Source: JBFMAE01 sp040756085 (lineage in GTDB: Bacteria > Desulfobacterota > BSN033 > UBA1163). From it: DNA of 11,845 nucleotides. The position numbers and the translations under genes are program-made. The notes under the pieces are model-generated. The model was not told where the DNA came from. It saw only the letters and a program-made list of their open reading frames with translations, and made no database searches. Below are positions 1 through 6,445 of this stretch, piece after piece; position 1 is the first letter of the stretch, and each line of letters begins with the position of its first letter. The DNA is taken from contig JBFMAE010000256.1 of assembly GCA_040756085.1 (NCBI GenBank), positions 1 through 11,845 of the forward strand, written 5' to 3'.

Positions 1-2
1 AG

Positions 3-290
3 ATGGCCCTCGGGTTGGAGGGAATCCATGGCGTCCATGCAATGAAGAAAGAAGAATTGATCGCAGCCATCCGGAAAGCCAAGGGCATCACCGAGCCCCA
101 GCCCAAAAAAGAAAAGCTGATTATTGAAAAAAAAGAGAGAGTAGTTCTGACCGTTGCCCAGTTGAAACAGAAGGCCAAAGACTTGAGGGCAAAGAGAGAG
201 GAAGTCCTTCAACAGAAAAACTGGAAGATGGCAGAGATTTTGAGAAAACAGATCAGCCGGTTAAAAAAGAAGACACGGCGAGCCGCCTAA
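3..290 (+). CDS. Rho_N-domain small basic protein, 5' end outside window
   Basis: The reading frame is open from the window edge, so the true start may lie upstream; the ATG at 3 is only the first one visible. The first ~30 residues (LGLEGIHGVHAMKKEELIAAI) match the C-terminal half of a Rho_N/SAP-like helical domain, which normally begins 8-12 residues further upstream with a K-x-L-R-E-type helix. That is why I regard the gene as cut. A Lys/Glu-rich linker follows (about residues 31-48). The C-terminal helix (about 50-92, with REEVLQQKNWKMAEILRKQI) resembles a UVR-type or L29-like coiled hairpin. Small Rho_N proteins of this kind are common in Desulfobacterota and are often called Rho termination factor N-terminal domain proteins; no specific role is established. 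Very basic, no membrane segment, probably nucleic-acid binding (inference). Confidence 0.7.
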   Translation: MALGLEGIHGVHAMKKEELIAAIRKAKGITEPQPKKEKLIIEKKERVVLTVAQLKQKAKDLRAKREEVLQQKNWKMAEILRKQISRLKKKTRRAA

Positions 291-308
291 TTTGAAAATA
301 AAGTTATG

Positions 309-393
309 AGTTCGGAGTTCAGAGTTCGGAGATTTTAAGGCTTTAGATTAATTTTCTGTTGTTATCCGAACTCCGAACTAAATACTCCGAACT
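309..393. repeat. Inverted repeat built from AGTTCGGAG units
   Basis: The left arm 309-331 and right arm 371-393 are complementary at 19 of 23 positions. There are two perfect blocks (AGTTCGGAGT 309-318 with 384-393, and AGTTCGGAG 323-331 with 371-379) separated by four mismatches. The loop of about 39 bp is AT-rich. Each arm is itself two copies of the same 9-mer, so the unit occurs four times. It fills the gap between the Rho_N gene and the glycosyltransferase. There is no T-run after it, so a classical intrinsic terminator is not supported. Confidence 0.8.
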
Positions 394-407
394 ATTATTT
401 TTTAACA

Positions 408-1241
408 ATGCCTAAGGTCTCCGTTATCATCCCTGCCTATAATCGTCTCCCGATGCTGAAGGAAGCATTGGATTCTGTCCTCGCTCAAGATTTTGAAGAT
501 TTTGAGCTGATCATTGTGGACGATGGTTCCACCGATGGAACCGGAGAGGAGATGAAGAAATATGGGGGTAGGGTCAGGCTTTTTCAGCATTCTGAGAACA
601 GAGGGGTGAGTGCTGCGAGAAACCGAGGCATCCTTCATGCCAGAGGGAAATATACTGCCTTCCTCGATTCCGATGACCTCTGGGTGAAGGGGAAACTAAA
701 AATTCAAGTGGCCTTCCTGGATGATAACCCTCAATATCCACTTTGCTACACCGATGAAGTCTGGATTCGAAAAGGAAAGAGAGTCAACCCGATGTTGAAG
801 CATACCAAATATTCCGGTTGGATCTTTGAAAAGTGTCTTCCCCTCTGCACTATCAGCCCCTCCTCCGCCATGATGAGAAAGACACTCTTTTCAAGAGTCG
901 GTCTCTTCGATGAAGCCCTTCCCGTGTGCGAGGATTATGATTTCTGGCTCAGGGTGTCCCGCCGTTTTCCCATCTTTTTCATTAACCGGAAATTGATCAT
1001 CAAACGGGGTGGCCATCCTGATCAGCTCTCGCAGCGAACCTGGGGGAATGACCGATACCGGGTGATCGCTCTGGAAAAACTTCTGTCTGAGCCCTATATC
1101 ACTCCGGAAGAGAGGGAGAGGGTTCTCGATGAGATGAAGAAAAAATGTCAGATCCTTTACAAAGGTTTTTTAAAAAGAGGGAATGAGATGGAGGGAAAGC
1201 GCTATCAGGAAATTATGAGACGATATGGAATCGAAATATAA
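408..1241 (+). CDS. Family 2 glycosyltransferase (GT-A fold)
   Basis: A 277-residue soluble glycosyltransferase that transfers a sugar from a nucleotide-sugar donor, probably to a cell-surface glycan. The N-terminus PKVSVIIPAYNR is the first strand of the GT-A nucleotide-binding fold. DDGSTDGT (residues 38-45) and ENRGVSAARNRG (63-74) are standard GT2 motifs. D87-S88-D89 is the metal-binding DXD. ED at 175-176, followed by YDFWLR, fits the catalytic-base region. There is no transmembrane helix, unlike processive or polyprenyl-linked GT2 enzymes, so it is likely cytosolic or peripheral. The ATG is fixed by the fold start; no Shine-Dalgarno is visible in the AT-rich stretch before it. It stands alone between repeat-containing gaps with no other polysaccharide genes nearby, so acceptor and pathway are unknown. 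Confidence 0.92.
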   Translation: MPKVSVIIPAYNRLPMLKEALDSVLAQDFEDFELIIVDDGSTDGTGEEMKKYGGRVRLFQHSENRGVSAARNRGILHARGKYTAFLDSDDLWVKGKLKIQVAFLDDNPQYPLCYTDEVWIRKGKRVNPMLKHTKYSGWIFEKCLPLCTISPSSAMMRKTLFSRVGLFDEALPVCEDYDFWLRVSRRFPIFFINRKLIIKRGGHPDQLSQRTWGNDRYRVIALEKLLSEPYITPEERERVLDEMKKKCQILYKGFLKRGNEMEGKRYQEIMRRYGIEI

Positions 1242-1437
1242 TCCAAATTTAAATGTCTAAAGGTTAGGGTCAGGATGCCCGTTTCGTCATTGGGTAATGT
1301 TATTGGTATAAAGAATATTTAACCTTAACCCTTTAACTTAAAACCAAACCGGCTTCCTTACCTTAACCCAACGACAAGTTTTATGGTTCGTGCCTGCAGT
1401 AAGCAGGTGACGCTCGCATCATTAAAGATTGCATGGG
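1242..1437. other. Intergenic gap with short repeats
   Basis: No coding signal seen. It contains a 10-bp direct repeat ACCTTAACCC (1322-1331 and 1360-1369) and a small hairpin CCTGC/GCAGG (1393-1397 with 1403-1407, 5-nt loop) shortly before the ParB-like gene. No convincing -35/-10 pair or T-run terminator was found. Confidence 0.5.
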
Positions 1438-2412
1438 ATGACCAAAATGGAGACGATTAAAAAGATACCACTTTCCCAGATTGACCAATCGGATGAGACC
1501 TTCTCTGTCAATTTCATGCCTGACCTCCAGAGCCTTCGAACCTCGATCGAAGAGATAGATCTCATTCAGCCAGTGCTTCTGAGGGAGAAAGCGGATAGAT
1601 ACCAGGTTGTCTGTGGGTTCAGAAGAATTTCAATTTTTCATGAATTGGGAAGGATGGAAATCGAATCAAAGATTTTTGGTGAGAAGGAGGTTGATGATTT
1701 CAGATTGTTTTCTATCTCTCTCCACGAAAACCTAACGACTCGTGGTTTCAATACTGTAGAGAAGGCTATTGCTCTGGATAAATTGATCCGCCATTTTCAA
1801 ATCGATCCAAGGATTGTGATTAAAGATTTTCTGCCTTTGTTCTCCTTAGAGCCTAATGAAAAGATATTGAACACCTTCTTATCCCTTGCTCGTATGAAAG
1901 AGGAAGTCAAACGATATGTATTGAAAGGAGAGATCTCCCGTTCCAACATACGGAGACTCTCGACTTTTACCCATGATGATCAGATGGCTCTTATTTCTTT
2001 ATTTTCTTTTCTGAAATTGGGTGAAAATCGTTTGAGAGAGATGCTTACTCTTCTGGAAGAGATCTCGCAAAGGAATCAAGCCAGGGTCAGAGATATTGTC
2101 CATCGGCCCGAAATTCAGAACATCCTCTCTCAAAAGGAACTTACAATGTCCCAAAGGACGGCGCGTGTGAAAAAGGTTCTCGTAGATCTTCGTTACCCCA
2201 GGATGCGTCAGATGGAGGAGGAATTTGAAAAACAGAGAAGAGCGCTAAATTTACCTCCCGGCGTAACGCTTCGTTATCCATCCTATTTTGAGGGAAAGGG
2301 GTGGAGGGTCGAATTTCAATTTGAGACCGTGGAGGAATACAAGGCGATCCTCTCCACCCTATCTCAACTCGTGGATAGAAAAGAGTTTCAAGAGATTTTG
2401 CGGAGCACTTAA
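1438..2412 (+). CDS. ParB/Spo0J-family N-terminal domain protein
   Basis: A 324-residue protein whose first ~120 residues follow the ParB N-terminal (ParB/Srx-like) fold: KKIPLSQID opening strand, a helix followed by LIQPVLLRE, then YQVVCGFRR (GFRR at 60-63) where canonical ParB has GERR, and ENLTTRGFNTVEKA resembling the ENxQRxxLNPIEEA box. The Glu of GERR is Phe here, so CTP handling may differ from chromosomal ParB. The middle is helical and could contain an HTH; the C-terminal ~80 residues are not recognised. No parA or parS site is seen, and the next gene is a radical SAM photolyase-like gene 118 bp downstream on the same strand, so a partition role is unlikely. Start is uncertain: a TTG at 1429 and ATGs at 1438 and 1447 are in frame with no strong Shine-Dalgarno; ATG 1438 is chosen as a compromise. 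Confidence 0.8.
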   Translation: MTKMETIKKIPLSQIDQSDETFSVNFMPDLQSLRTSIEEIDLIQPVLLREKADRYQVVCGFRRISIFHELGRMEIESKIFGEKEVDDFRLFSISLHENLTTRGFNTVEKAIALDKLIRHFQIDPRIVIKDFLPLFSLEPNEKILNTFLSLARMKEEVKRYVLKGEISRSNIRRLSTFTHDDQMALISLFSFLKLGENRLREMLTLLEEISQRNQARVRDIVHRPEIQNILSQKELTMSQRTARVKKVLVDLRYPRMRQMEEEFEKQRRALNLPPGVTLRYPSYFEGKGWRVEFQFETVEEYKAILSTLSQLVDRKEFQEILRST

Positions 2413-2422
2413 TCCCTCCCGA

Positions 2423-2443
2423 CCTCCCTTTAGGAAAGGGAGG
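2423..2443. repeat. Short perfect palindrome, CCTCCCTTT arms
   Basis: CCTCCCTTT at 2423-2431 is perfectly complementary to AAAGGGAGG at 2435-2443 with a 3-base loop. It lies 10 bp after the ParB-like stop codon and directly before a larger palindrome of related sequence. It could act as an RNA stem protecting or ending the upstream transcript, but no T-run follows. Confidence 0.75.
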
Positions 2444-2451
2444 AGGATAAT

Positions 2452-2497
2452 AACCCCACCTCGCCTCCCCTTAATTTAAGGGGAGGTAGGGAGGGGT
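2452..2497. repeat. REP-like palindrome, CCTCCCCTTAA core (copy 1)
   Basis: The core CCTCCCCTTAA (2464-2474) and its exact complement (2476-2486) surround a single base. Outer blocks AACCCC at the left edge and AGGGGTT at the right extend the pairing with a few mismatches. A second member of the family lies at 6446-6494 between livK and livH. The unit sits immediately upstream of the radical SAM gene and its G-rich right side precedes that start codon. Confidence 0.85.
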
Positions 2498-2530
2498 TAA
2501 GGAGGGTGGTGAGGGGGATAGTAAGAGCGA

Positions 2531-3637
2531 ATGCTTTCCTTTCAGATTGAACGAATTTATCTTGATGAGAAGGCTGAGAAGGATTGGGTGACACAAACTG
2601 TGTTGAAGTCCCTCTCCCACATTCCGGTTGAAAGGGTCGAGGATAAGAGGGGGCTGATCAAACAGTTTCTTTCCATGCCCGATCCCATCAGGATAGGGAA
2701 GAAAAATCTCCTCATCACCCGTTTTTATGGAAGGCGTTTAAAACCCTGTCCGGGGACCTCACGGCATATCTGCTGTGGATACTATGTAATCAATGCCATC
2801 ACCAATTGTCCGATGGATTGCTCCTACTGTGTTCTTCAGGGATACCTGAACAATCCCTTTCTCACCCTTTACACCAACTGGGATGATCTCCTTCAGGAGA
2901 TAGAATCATTTCTTTCCGGAAATATCAAATCCTTCCTTCGGCTGGGAACAGGAGAACTGTCTGACAGTTTGGCCCTGGATCCGATCTTTCCTCTTTCACA
3001 GGTGCTCATCCCATTTTTCGCTAAGAGAATTCATGGAATTCTGGAATTGAAGACGAAATCGGCTGAAGTCCATCAACTCCTCCATTTAAACCATCGGGGA
3101 AAGACGGTCATCTCCTGGTCGCTCAATCCCCCTCAAATGATCGAGGAAGAGGAGATGGGAACTGCTTTCTTAGAGGAGCGAATTGGTGCAGCGAAGAGAT
3201 GTCAGGAAGCAGGATATCCTGTGGGATTTCATTTCGACCCTATCATCCATCACGAGGGCTGGGAAAAGGGGTACCAGGAGACCATCCATTCCCTTTTCAG
3301 CCAAATCGATTCCAAAAGAGTGGTCTGGATCAGCCTCGGAGGATTTCGTTATCCACCCCAGCTCAAGGCTATTGTAAAAGAACGATTCCCAGACACAAAA
3401 ATTTTTTTGGGAGAATTGTTTCCGGGAAAGGATGCTAAATTTCGTTATTTTAAAGAGATTCGTGTTGAAATATATCGCCAAATTGTTGAATGGCTGAGAG
3501 AGGTGGATCCCAATCTTTTTATTTACCTATGTATGGAGAGCCAGGAAGTTTGGGAAAGAGTTTTTGGATGGGCGCCCGCGAACAGCCATCATTTAGATCG
3601 GTTGTTTGAGAAAAGGTTGAAGGAATTTTTGAAATGA
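2531..3637 (+). CDS. Radical SAM protein, spore photoproduct lyase-like
   Basis: A 368-residue radical SAM enzyme. C93-PMD-C97-SY-C100 is the CxxxCxxC motif that binds the 4Fe-4S cluster for S-adenosylmethionine cleavage, and the context (SYCVLQGYLNNP) is that of spore photoproduct lyase (SplB), which repairs UV-induced spore photoproduct in DNA. Tyr99 matches one SplB tyrosine of the proposed radical-transfer pair, while the position after the third Cys is Val101 instead of Tyr. In the stretch aligned with the SplB catalytic cysteine region (residues 137-150, RLGTGELSDSLALD) there is no cysteine. Cys73, Cys81 and Cys82 lie before the cluster. So the fold and cofactor are well supported, but true photoproduct lyase activity is not. 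It follows a ParB-like gene and its TGA overlaps the RAYT start codon by 4 nt. The organism need not form spores. Confidence 0.85.
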   Translation: MLSFQIERIYLDEKAEKDWVTQTVLKSLSHIPVERVEDKRGLIKQFLSMPDPIRIGKKNLLITRFYGRRLKPCPGTSRHICCGYYVINAITNCPMDCSYCVLQGYLNNPFLTLYTNWDDLLQEIESFLSGNIKSFLRLGTGELSDSLALDPIFPLSQVLIPFFAKRIHGILELKTKSAEVHQLLHLNHRGKTVISWSLNPPQMIEEEEMGTAFLEERIGAAKRCQEAGYPVGFHFDPIIHHEGWEKGYQETIHSLFSQIDSKRVVWISLGGFRYPPQLKAIVKERFPDTKIFLGELFPGKDAKFRYFKEIRVEIYRQIVEWLREVDPNLFIYLCMESQEVWERVFGWAPANSHHLDRLFEKRLKEFLK

Positions 3638-4194
3638 GAGAAAGGAAATCAACCAGATTAAGGAATTATGATTACTCTCAGAACGGATATTATTTTGTGA
3701 CAATTTGCACCCGAAACAGGGAAGAATGGTTTGGAAGGGTAGAGAATGAAGAAATGGTTTTGAGTAGATGGGGAGAAATTGTCAGGATATGCTGGAACGA
3801 ATTGATCCAGCACTACCCGAATTGTTCATTGGATTCATTTGTTATAATGCCAAATCATGTTCATGGGATAGTTGTGATCAATAATGAGAATATTGTAGGG
3901 AACGGTTTGAAACCGTTCCCTACATATGGATTGCCAGAGATTATCCGAGGGTTCAAGACCTTTTCGTCACGAAAAATCAATTTGGAAATAGGGGGGAGTA
4001 ATAAATTTCAATGGCAGAAATCATTTTACGATCATGTTATACGAAACGAAAAATCCCTTCATAACCTTAGACAATACATCCTAAATAATCCTCTGAAATG
4101 GGAATTGGATATAGAAAATAAAAAGGGATTAAATATCTGTTCCATTCAAAAGAGTTGTAAGGATTATTATAAAGAAATAATTGATGGCAGGTAG
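3634..4194 (+). CDS. REP-associated tyrosine transposase (RAYT, Y1/IS200-like)
   Basis: A 186-residue single-domain HUH endonuclease of the TnpA_REP/Y1 transposase family, which nicks single-stranded DNA at REP palindromes. Seen: YYFVTICTRNRE first strand (19-30), MPNHVHGI with the metal-binding H75-V-H77, and WQKSFYDHVIRNEKSL with the likely nucleophile Tyr132. NYILNNP-like text near residues 148-152 (YILNNP) is typical. Residues 88-97 (VGNGLKPFPT) are encoded by a perfect REP palindrome, and the TAG stop lies in a second copy of that palindrome. The ATG overlaps the preceding stop as ATGA, so translation is probably coupled to the radical SAM gene. No IS ends or target duplications are seen, consistent with a domesticated, single-copy RAYT. 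All catalytic residues are present, so it may be active. Confidence 0.93.
   Translation: MRERKSTRLRNYDYSQNGYYFVTICTRNREEWFGRVENEEMVLSRWGEIVRICWNELIQHYPNCSLDSFVIMPNHVHGIVVINNENIVGNGLKPFPTYGLPEIIRGFKTFSSRKINLEIGGSNKFQWQKSFYDHVIRNEKSLHNLRQYILNNPLKWELDIENKKGLNICSIQKSCKDYYKEIIDGR
3894..3924. repeat. REP palindrome inside the RAYT coding sequence
   Basis: Perfect inverted repeat: the 14-mer GTAGGGAACGGTTT at 3895-3908, one central G, and its exact complement at 3910-3923, extended by one further T/A pair at each end. The 5' GTAG matches the conserved tetranucleotide known at the foot of REP elements recognised by RAYTs. It is read in frame as residues 88-97 of the transposase, in a loop after the HUH strand. 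Confidence 0.95.
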
Positions 4195-4219
4195 GGAACG
4201 GTTTGAAACCGTTCCCTAC
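4191..4219. repeat. REP palindrome at the RAYT stop codon
   Basis: Identical 29 bp to the copy inside the gene (14-bp arms, central G at 4205). Bases 4192-4194 of its GTAG foot are the TAG stop codon of the transposase. The right arm ends 14 bp before the Shine-Dalgarno of the next gene. As RNA it would form a strong stem between the two genes; no T-run follows. Confidence 0.95.
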
Positions 4220-4233
4220 AAAGATCGTAGAAC

Positions 4234-4240
4234 GGAGGTG
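4234..4240 (+). promoter_or_regulatory. Ribosome binding site that sets the SDR start
   Basis: GGAGGTG lies 6 nt before the ATG at 4247. The frame is open upstream to an ATG at 4181, but that extra stretch would be translated REP palindrome, so this site decides for 4247. Confidence 0.85.
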
Positions 4241-4246
4241 TCAACC

Positions 4247-5059
4247 ATGAAATTAAAAGGGAAGGTGGTTCTGATCACAGGGTCTACGAGAGGGATCGGG
4301 AAAGAGTTCGCTGTTGGTTTTGCCAAAGAAGGTGCCGATGTGATCATCAATGGAAGAAACCTTGAAAAGGCAAAGGCAGCGGCCAAGGAAATAGAGGGGC
4401 TGGGAGTTCGGTCTATTGCCGTTGGAGCAGATGTCTCGCTATCGCAGGATGTAACGAGAATGGTGGAAGAGACCGTCCAATCATTCGGGAGGATCGATAT
4501 CCTGGTAAATAATGCCGGAGTCAATCCCTTCATTCTTGAGGCAGAAAAGATCAAAGAGGAGGGCTGGAACCAGGTCCTTGATGTCAACCTGAAGGGTGTC
4601 TTTCTCTGCTGCCAGGCCGTGGGGAGGAAGATGATCCAGCAAGGAGGGGGTAAGATCATCAACATCTCCTCTGCGGCCGGGCTCCTCGGCGAGCAGGGAT
4701 TTTTACCTTATTGCGTCAGCAAGGCAGGGGTGATGACCTTGACTCGGGCGCTGGCTTATGAATGGAGCCGGTATAACATCCTCGTCAATGCCATTGCCCC
4801 GGGATTTGTCGCAGGCGGGATGAATACTCCCATTCTCAATAAAGAGATTCTGGTCTCCGGTTTAACGCAGCAGGTCCCTCTAAAAAGACTTGGAAAACCC
4901 GAAGAGATTGTGAAGATTGTCCTATTTTTGGCCTCCGATGATTCCAGTTATATTAATGGAGCGACCATTGTGGCAGATGGGGGGATGACAGGTTATCACC
5001 CAGTTGGTTTCATTGACTTAATCGCTGAGATGATGAAGAAGAAATCTTCTAATCTTTGA
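4247..5059 (+). CDS. Short-chain dehydrogenase/reductase (FabG-like)
   Basis: A 270-residue classical SDR that oxidises an alcohol or reduces a ketone with NAD(P). Rossmann motif TGSTRGIG (11-18); R37 after the second strand favours NADP; D62-V63 binds adenine; NNAG 88-91; catalytic N114, S142, Y155 and K159 (YCVSK); C-terminal VADGGMTGY. Length is usual for the family (~250) plus a short Lys-rich tail. The start is fixed by GGAGGTG at proper spacing; a longer N-terminus from 4181 would encode REP sequence and lacks homology. Substrate cannot be told: automatic pipelines would say 3-oxoacyl-ACP reductase or glucose dehydrogenase. It is followed, after a promoter, by the Liv transporter; shared use of one substrate is possible but unproven. 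It probably relies on upstream transcription, since only the REP lies between it and the RAYT. Confidence 0.92.
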   Translation: MKLKGKVVLITGSTRGIGKEFAVGFAKEGADVIINGRNLEKAKAAAKEIEGLGVRSIAVGADVSLSQDVTRMVEETVQSFGRIDILVNNAGVNPFILEAEKIKEEGWNQVLDVNLKGVFLCCQAVGRKMIQQGGGKIINISSAAGLLGEQGFLPYCVSKAGVMTLTRALAYEWSRYNILVNAIAPGFVAGGMNTPILNKEILVSGLTQQVPLKRLGKPEEIVKIVLFLASDDSSYINGATIVADGGMTGYHPVGFIDLIAEMMKKKSSNL

Positions 5060-5072
5060 ATTAAATATTAAC

Positions 5073-5101
5073 TTGACTATATAGCTTTTTTTGAGGATAA
5101 T
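5073..5101 (+). promoter_or_regulatory. Sigma70-type promoter for the liv cluster
   Basis: TTGACT (5073-5078) and GATAAT (5096-5101) each match the consensus at 5 of 6 bases and are separated by exactly 17 bp. The spacer is AT-rich with a T-run. It is placed just after the SDR stop and about 115 bp before the livK-like start, leaving an untranslated leader of roughly 107 nt. Assigned by consensus only. Confidence 0.6.
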
Positions 5102-5126
5102 CTGCACATAAATTTTTTAAAGAGCG

Positions 5127-5213
5127 ATGGAAATACAAGAGAGGGAGGAGGTGGTAAAAAGAAAGGAAGATAAAAGAAATTCTTTGCTTAAACTGATTGA
5201 GGAGGTGAAATAA
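5127..5213 (+). CDS. Possible 28-residue leader ORF upstream of livK
   Basis: ATG at 5127 opens 28 codons (starting MEIQEREEVVKRKEDK, ending LLKLIEEVK) and stops with TAA at 5211-5213, one base before the livK-like ATG. It lies inside the predicted leader and runs through the livK Shine-Dalgarno, so its translation would affect livK initiation. Only a weak AAAGAG precedes it. The highly charged product may simply reflect purine-rich DNA. No branched-chain residue run typical of ilv/leu attenuator peptides is present. Confidence 0.2.
   Translation: MEIQEREEVVKRKEDKRNSLLKLIEEVK
5201..5207 (+). promoter_or_regulatory. Strong ribosome binding site of livK-like gene
   Basis: GGAGGTG, 7 nt before ATG 5215. 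It is the strongest Shine-Dalgarno of the transporter genes, in keeping with the high abundance usually needed for a binding protein. Confidence 0.8.
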
Positions 5214-5214
5214 C

Positions 5215-6441
5215 ATGAAACAAAGAATCACTATTAGTGGGTTTGGAGCTGTCGCTGTTGTTTTGACTTTCATATTTTTATTTTATCCTGCCAGTGCTAA
5301 GGCCCAGAAGCCAATCAAAGTAGGGGTCATTGATTGCTATAGTGGACCGCCAGCAGTTTTTTGCAACGATGCCCTCAACGGCTTCAAATTGGCATTGAGT
5401 GAGATCAACAAGAAAGGTGTTTTGGGTAGGAAGATCGAATTTACAACTCGTGATGACAAGTTCAAGGTAGATATTAGCCTCAGCATGGCCAAGGAACTGG
5501 TGATGAGGGAAAATGTAGACCTAATTGCTGGTACAATCAATAGCGCTGCAACCTTAGCCATATCGGATTATGTGAAGGGAGAGAAGGTGCCCTTTATCGT
5601 CTGGATCTCAAAGAGTGAAAAAATAACGGGGGAGAAAGGACATCGTTATGTCTTTTCCACAGGCGAAAATACGGCAATGGCTGGTAAGGCTGGAGGCTCT
5701 GCCTTGGCTAAGAAGCCGTATGTTAAATACTGGATTGCCGGAGATGATTATGAATATGGCCATGCCATTGCTGATGGAATCTGGCGTAACCTAAAGGCAA
5801 TGAAACCGAGCGCAGAGAAGATTGGTGAGACATGGTGGAAGGTTGGTGAGCCTGATCTCGTACCCTATTTTACTTCTGTGATGGGGGCAAAGCCTGATGC
5901 TTTTATCGTCTGTGGTGGAGGGGCTACGATGACCAATTCCTTGAAGGCATGCAAGACCACTGGGATTCATGAAAAGATTCCAGTTTTCATGCACACTGCC
6001 ACAGACCATGCCGTGCTTAAACCACTTGGTCTTGAAGCCCCTGAAGGGGTAATGGGTACGATGGATTATCATTTTTATTATCCTGAAACCCCGGCGAATA
6101 AGGCATTTGTCAAAGCCTTCGAGGATGCCTATGGAACTACTCCAGGGTTTCCGGCTTTCCACGGTTACATCACTGCCCATTTCATTGCTAAAGCCTATAA
6201 GAAGGCAGGTGCCGTGGATAAGGAAAAATTCATCAATGCCCTCGAAGGGCTGGTGATCGATAGCCCTGGAGGTAAAATAGAGATGCGAGCATGCGATCAT
6301 CAGGCCGTACTCCCCATGTACCTGGGCGTCACCAAGAAAGTGCCTCAATATAACCACCTTATTTCGGGTAATATAGTGACCATAACTGGAAAGGATGTTA
6401 TGCCCAGTTGTGAGGAAATCGCGAAGGCACGGGGGAAATAG
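5215..6441 (+). CDS. livK: ABC transporter periplasmic binding protein, LivK/Peripla_BP_6 type
   Basis: A 408-residue exported solute-binding protein that captures substrate for the permease and ATPases encoded just downstream. Residues 1-30 form a Sec signal peptide: MKQR basic start, hydrophobic GAVAVVLTFIFLF, and an A-K-A cleavage site before Gln31. There is no lipobox Cys. The mature part starts with PIKVGVIDCYSGPP, the first strand of the type I periplasmic fold, then GFKLALSEINKKGVLGRKIEF, typical of LivJ/LivK-like proteins. Several cysteines (41, 50 and others further on) could make disulfides. Family members bind branched-chain amino acids, but also urea, amides, aromatic and other carboxylates, so substrate is open. 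First gene of livK-H-M-G-F, preceded by a promoter and followed by a palindrome that may stabilise its mRNA. Confidence 0.92.
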   Translation: MKQRITISGFGAVAVVLTFIFLFYPASAKAQKPIKVGVIDCYSGPPAVFCNDALNGFKLALSEINKKGVLGRKIEFTTRDDKFKVDISLSMAKELVMRENVDLIAGTINSAATLAISDYVKGEKVPFIVWISKSEKITGEKGHRYVFSTGENTAMAGKAGGSALAKKPYVKYWIAGDDYEYGHAIADGIWRNLKAMKPSAEKIGETWWKVGEPDLVPYFTSVMGAKPDAFIVCGGGATMTNSLKACKTTGIHEKIPVFMHTATDHAVLKPLGLEAPEGVMGTMDYHFYYPETPANKAFVKAFEDAYGTTPGFPAFHGYITAHFIAKAYKKAGAVDKEKFINALEGLVIDSPGGKIEMRACDHQAVLPMYLGVTKKVPQYNHLISGNIVTITGKDVMPSCEEIAKARGK

Positions 6442-6445
6442 GAAA

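Noticed and set aside
1438..2412. Chromosome or plasmid partition locus
   Set aside because: No ParA, no parS-like palindrome, and the GERR motif is altered; the neighbour is a radical SAM gene.
2288..2479. Plus-strand open frame overlapping the end of the ParB-like gene
   Set aside because: Its C-terminal part is a translated palindrome (SRPPFRKG) and its N-terminal part is the ParB-like gene out of frame.
3634..4194. Complete IS200/IS605 insertion sequence
   Set aside because: No TnpB, no IS-end hairpins distinct from the REP copies, and the start codon overlaps the preceding gene; the RAYT class fits better.
4181..4246. 22-residue N-terminal extension of the SDR
   Set aside because: It would be translated from the REP palindrome (RERFETVPYK) and has no Shine-Dalgarno, while GGAGGTG precedes ATG 4247 where the Rossmann fold begins.
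5791..6357. Minus-strand open frame of 188 codons
   Set aside because: Shadow of the livK-like gene; no motifs and no ribosome-binding site.
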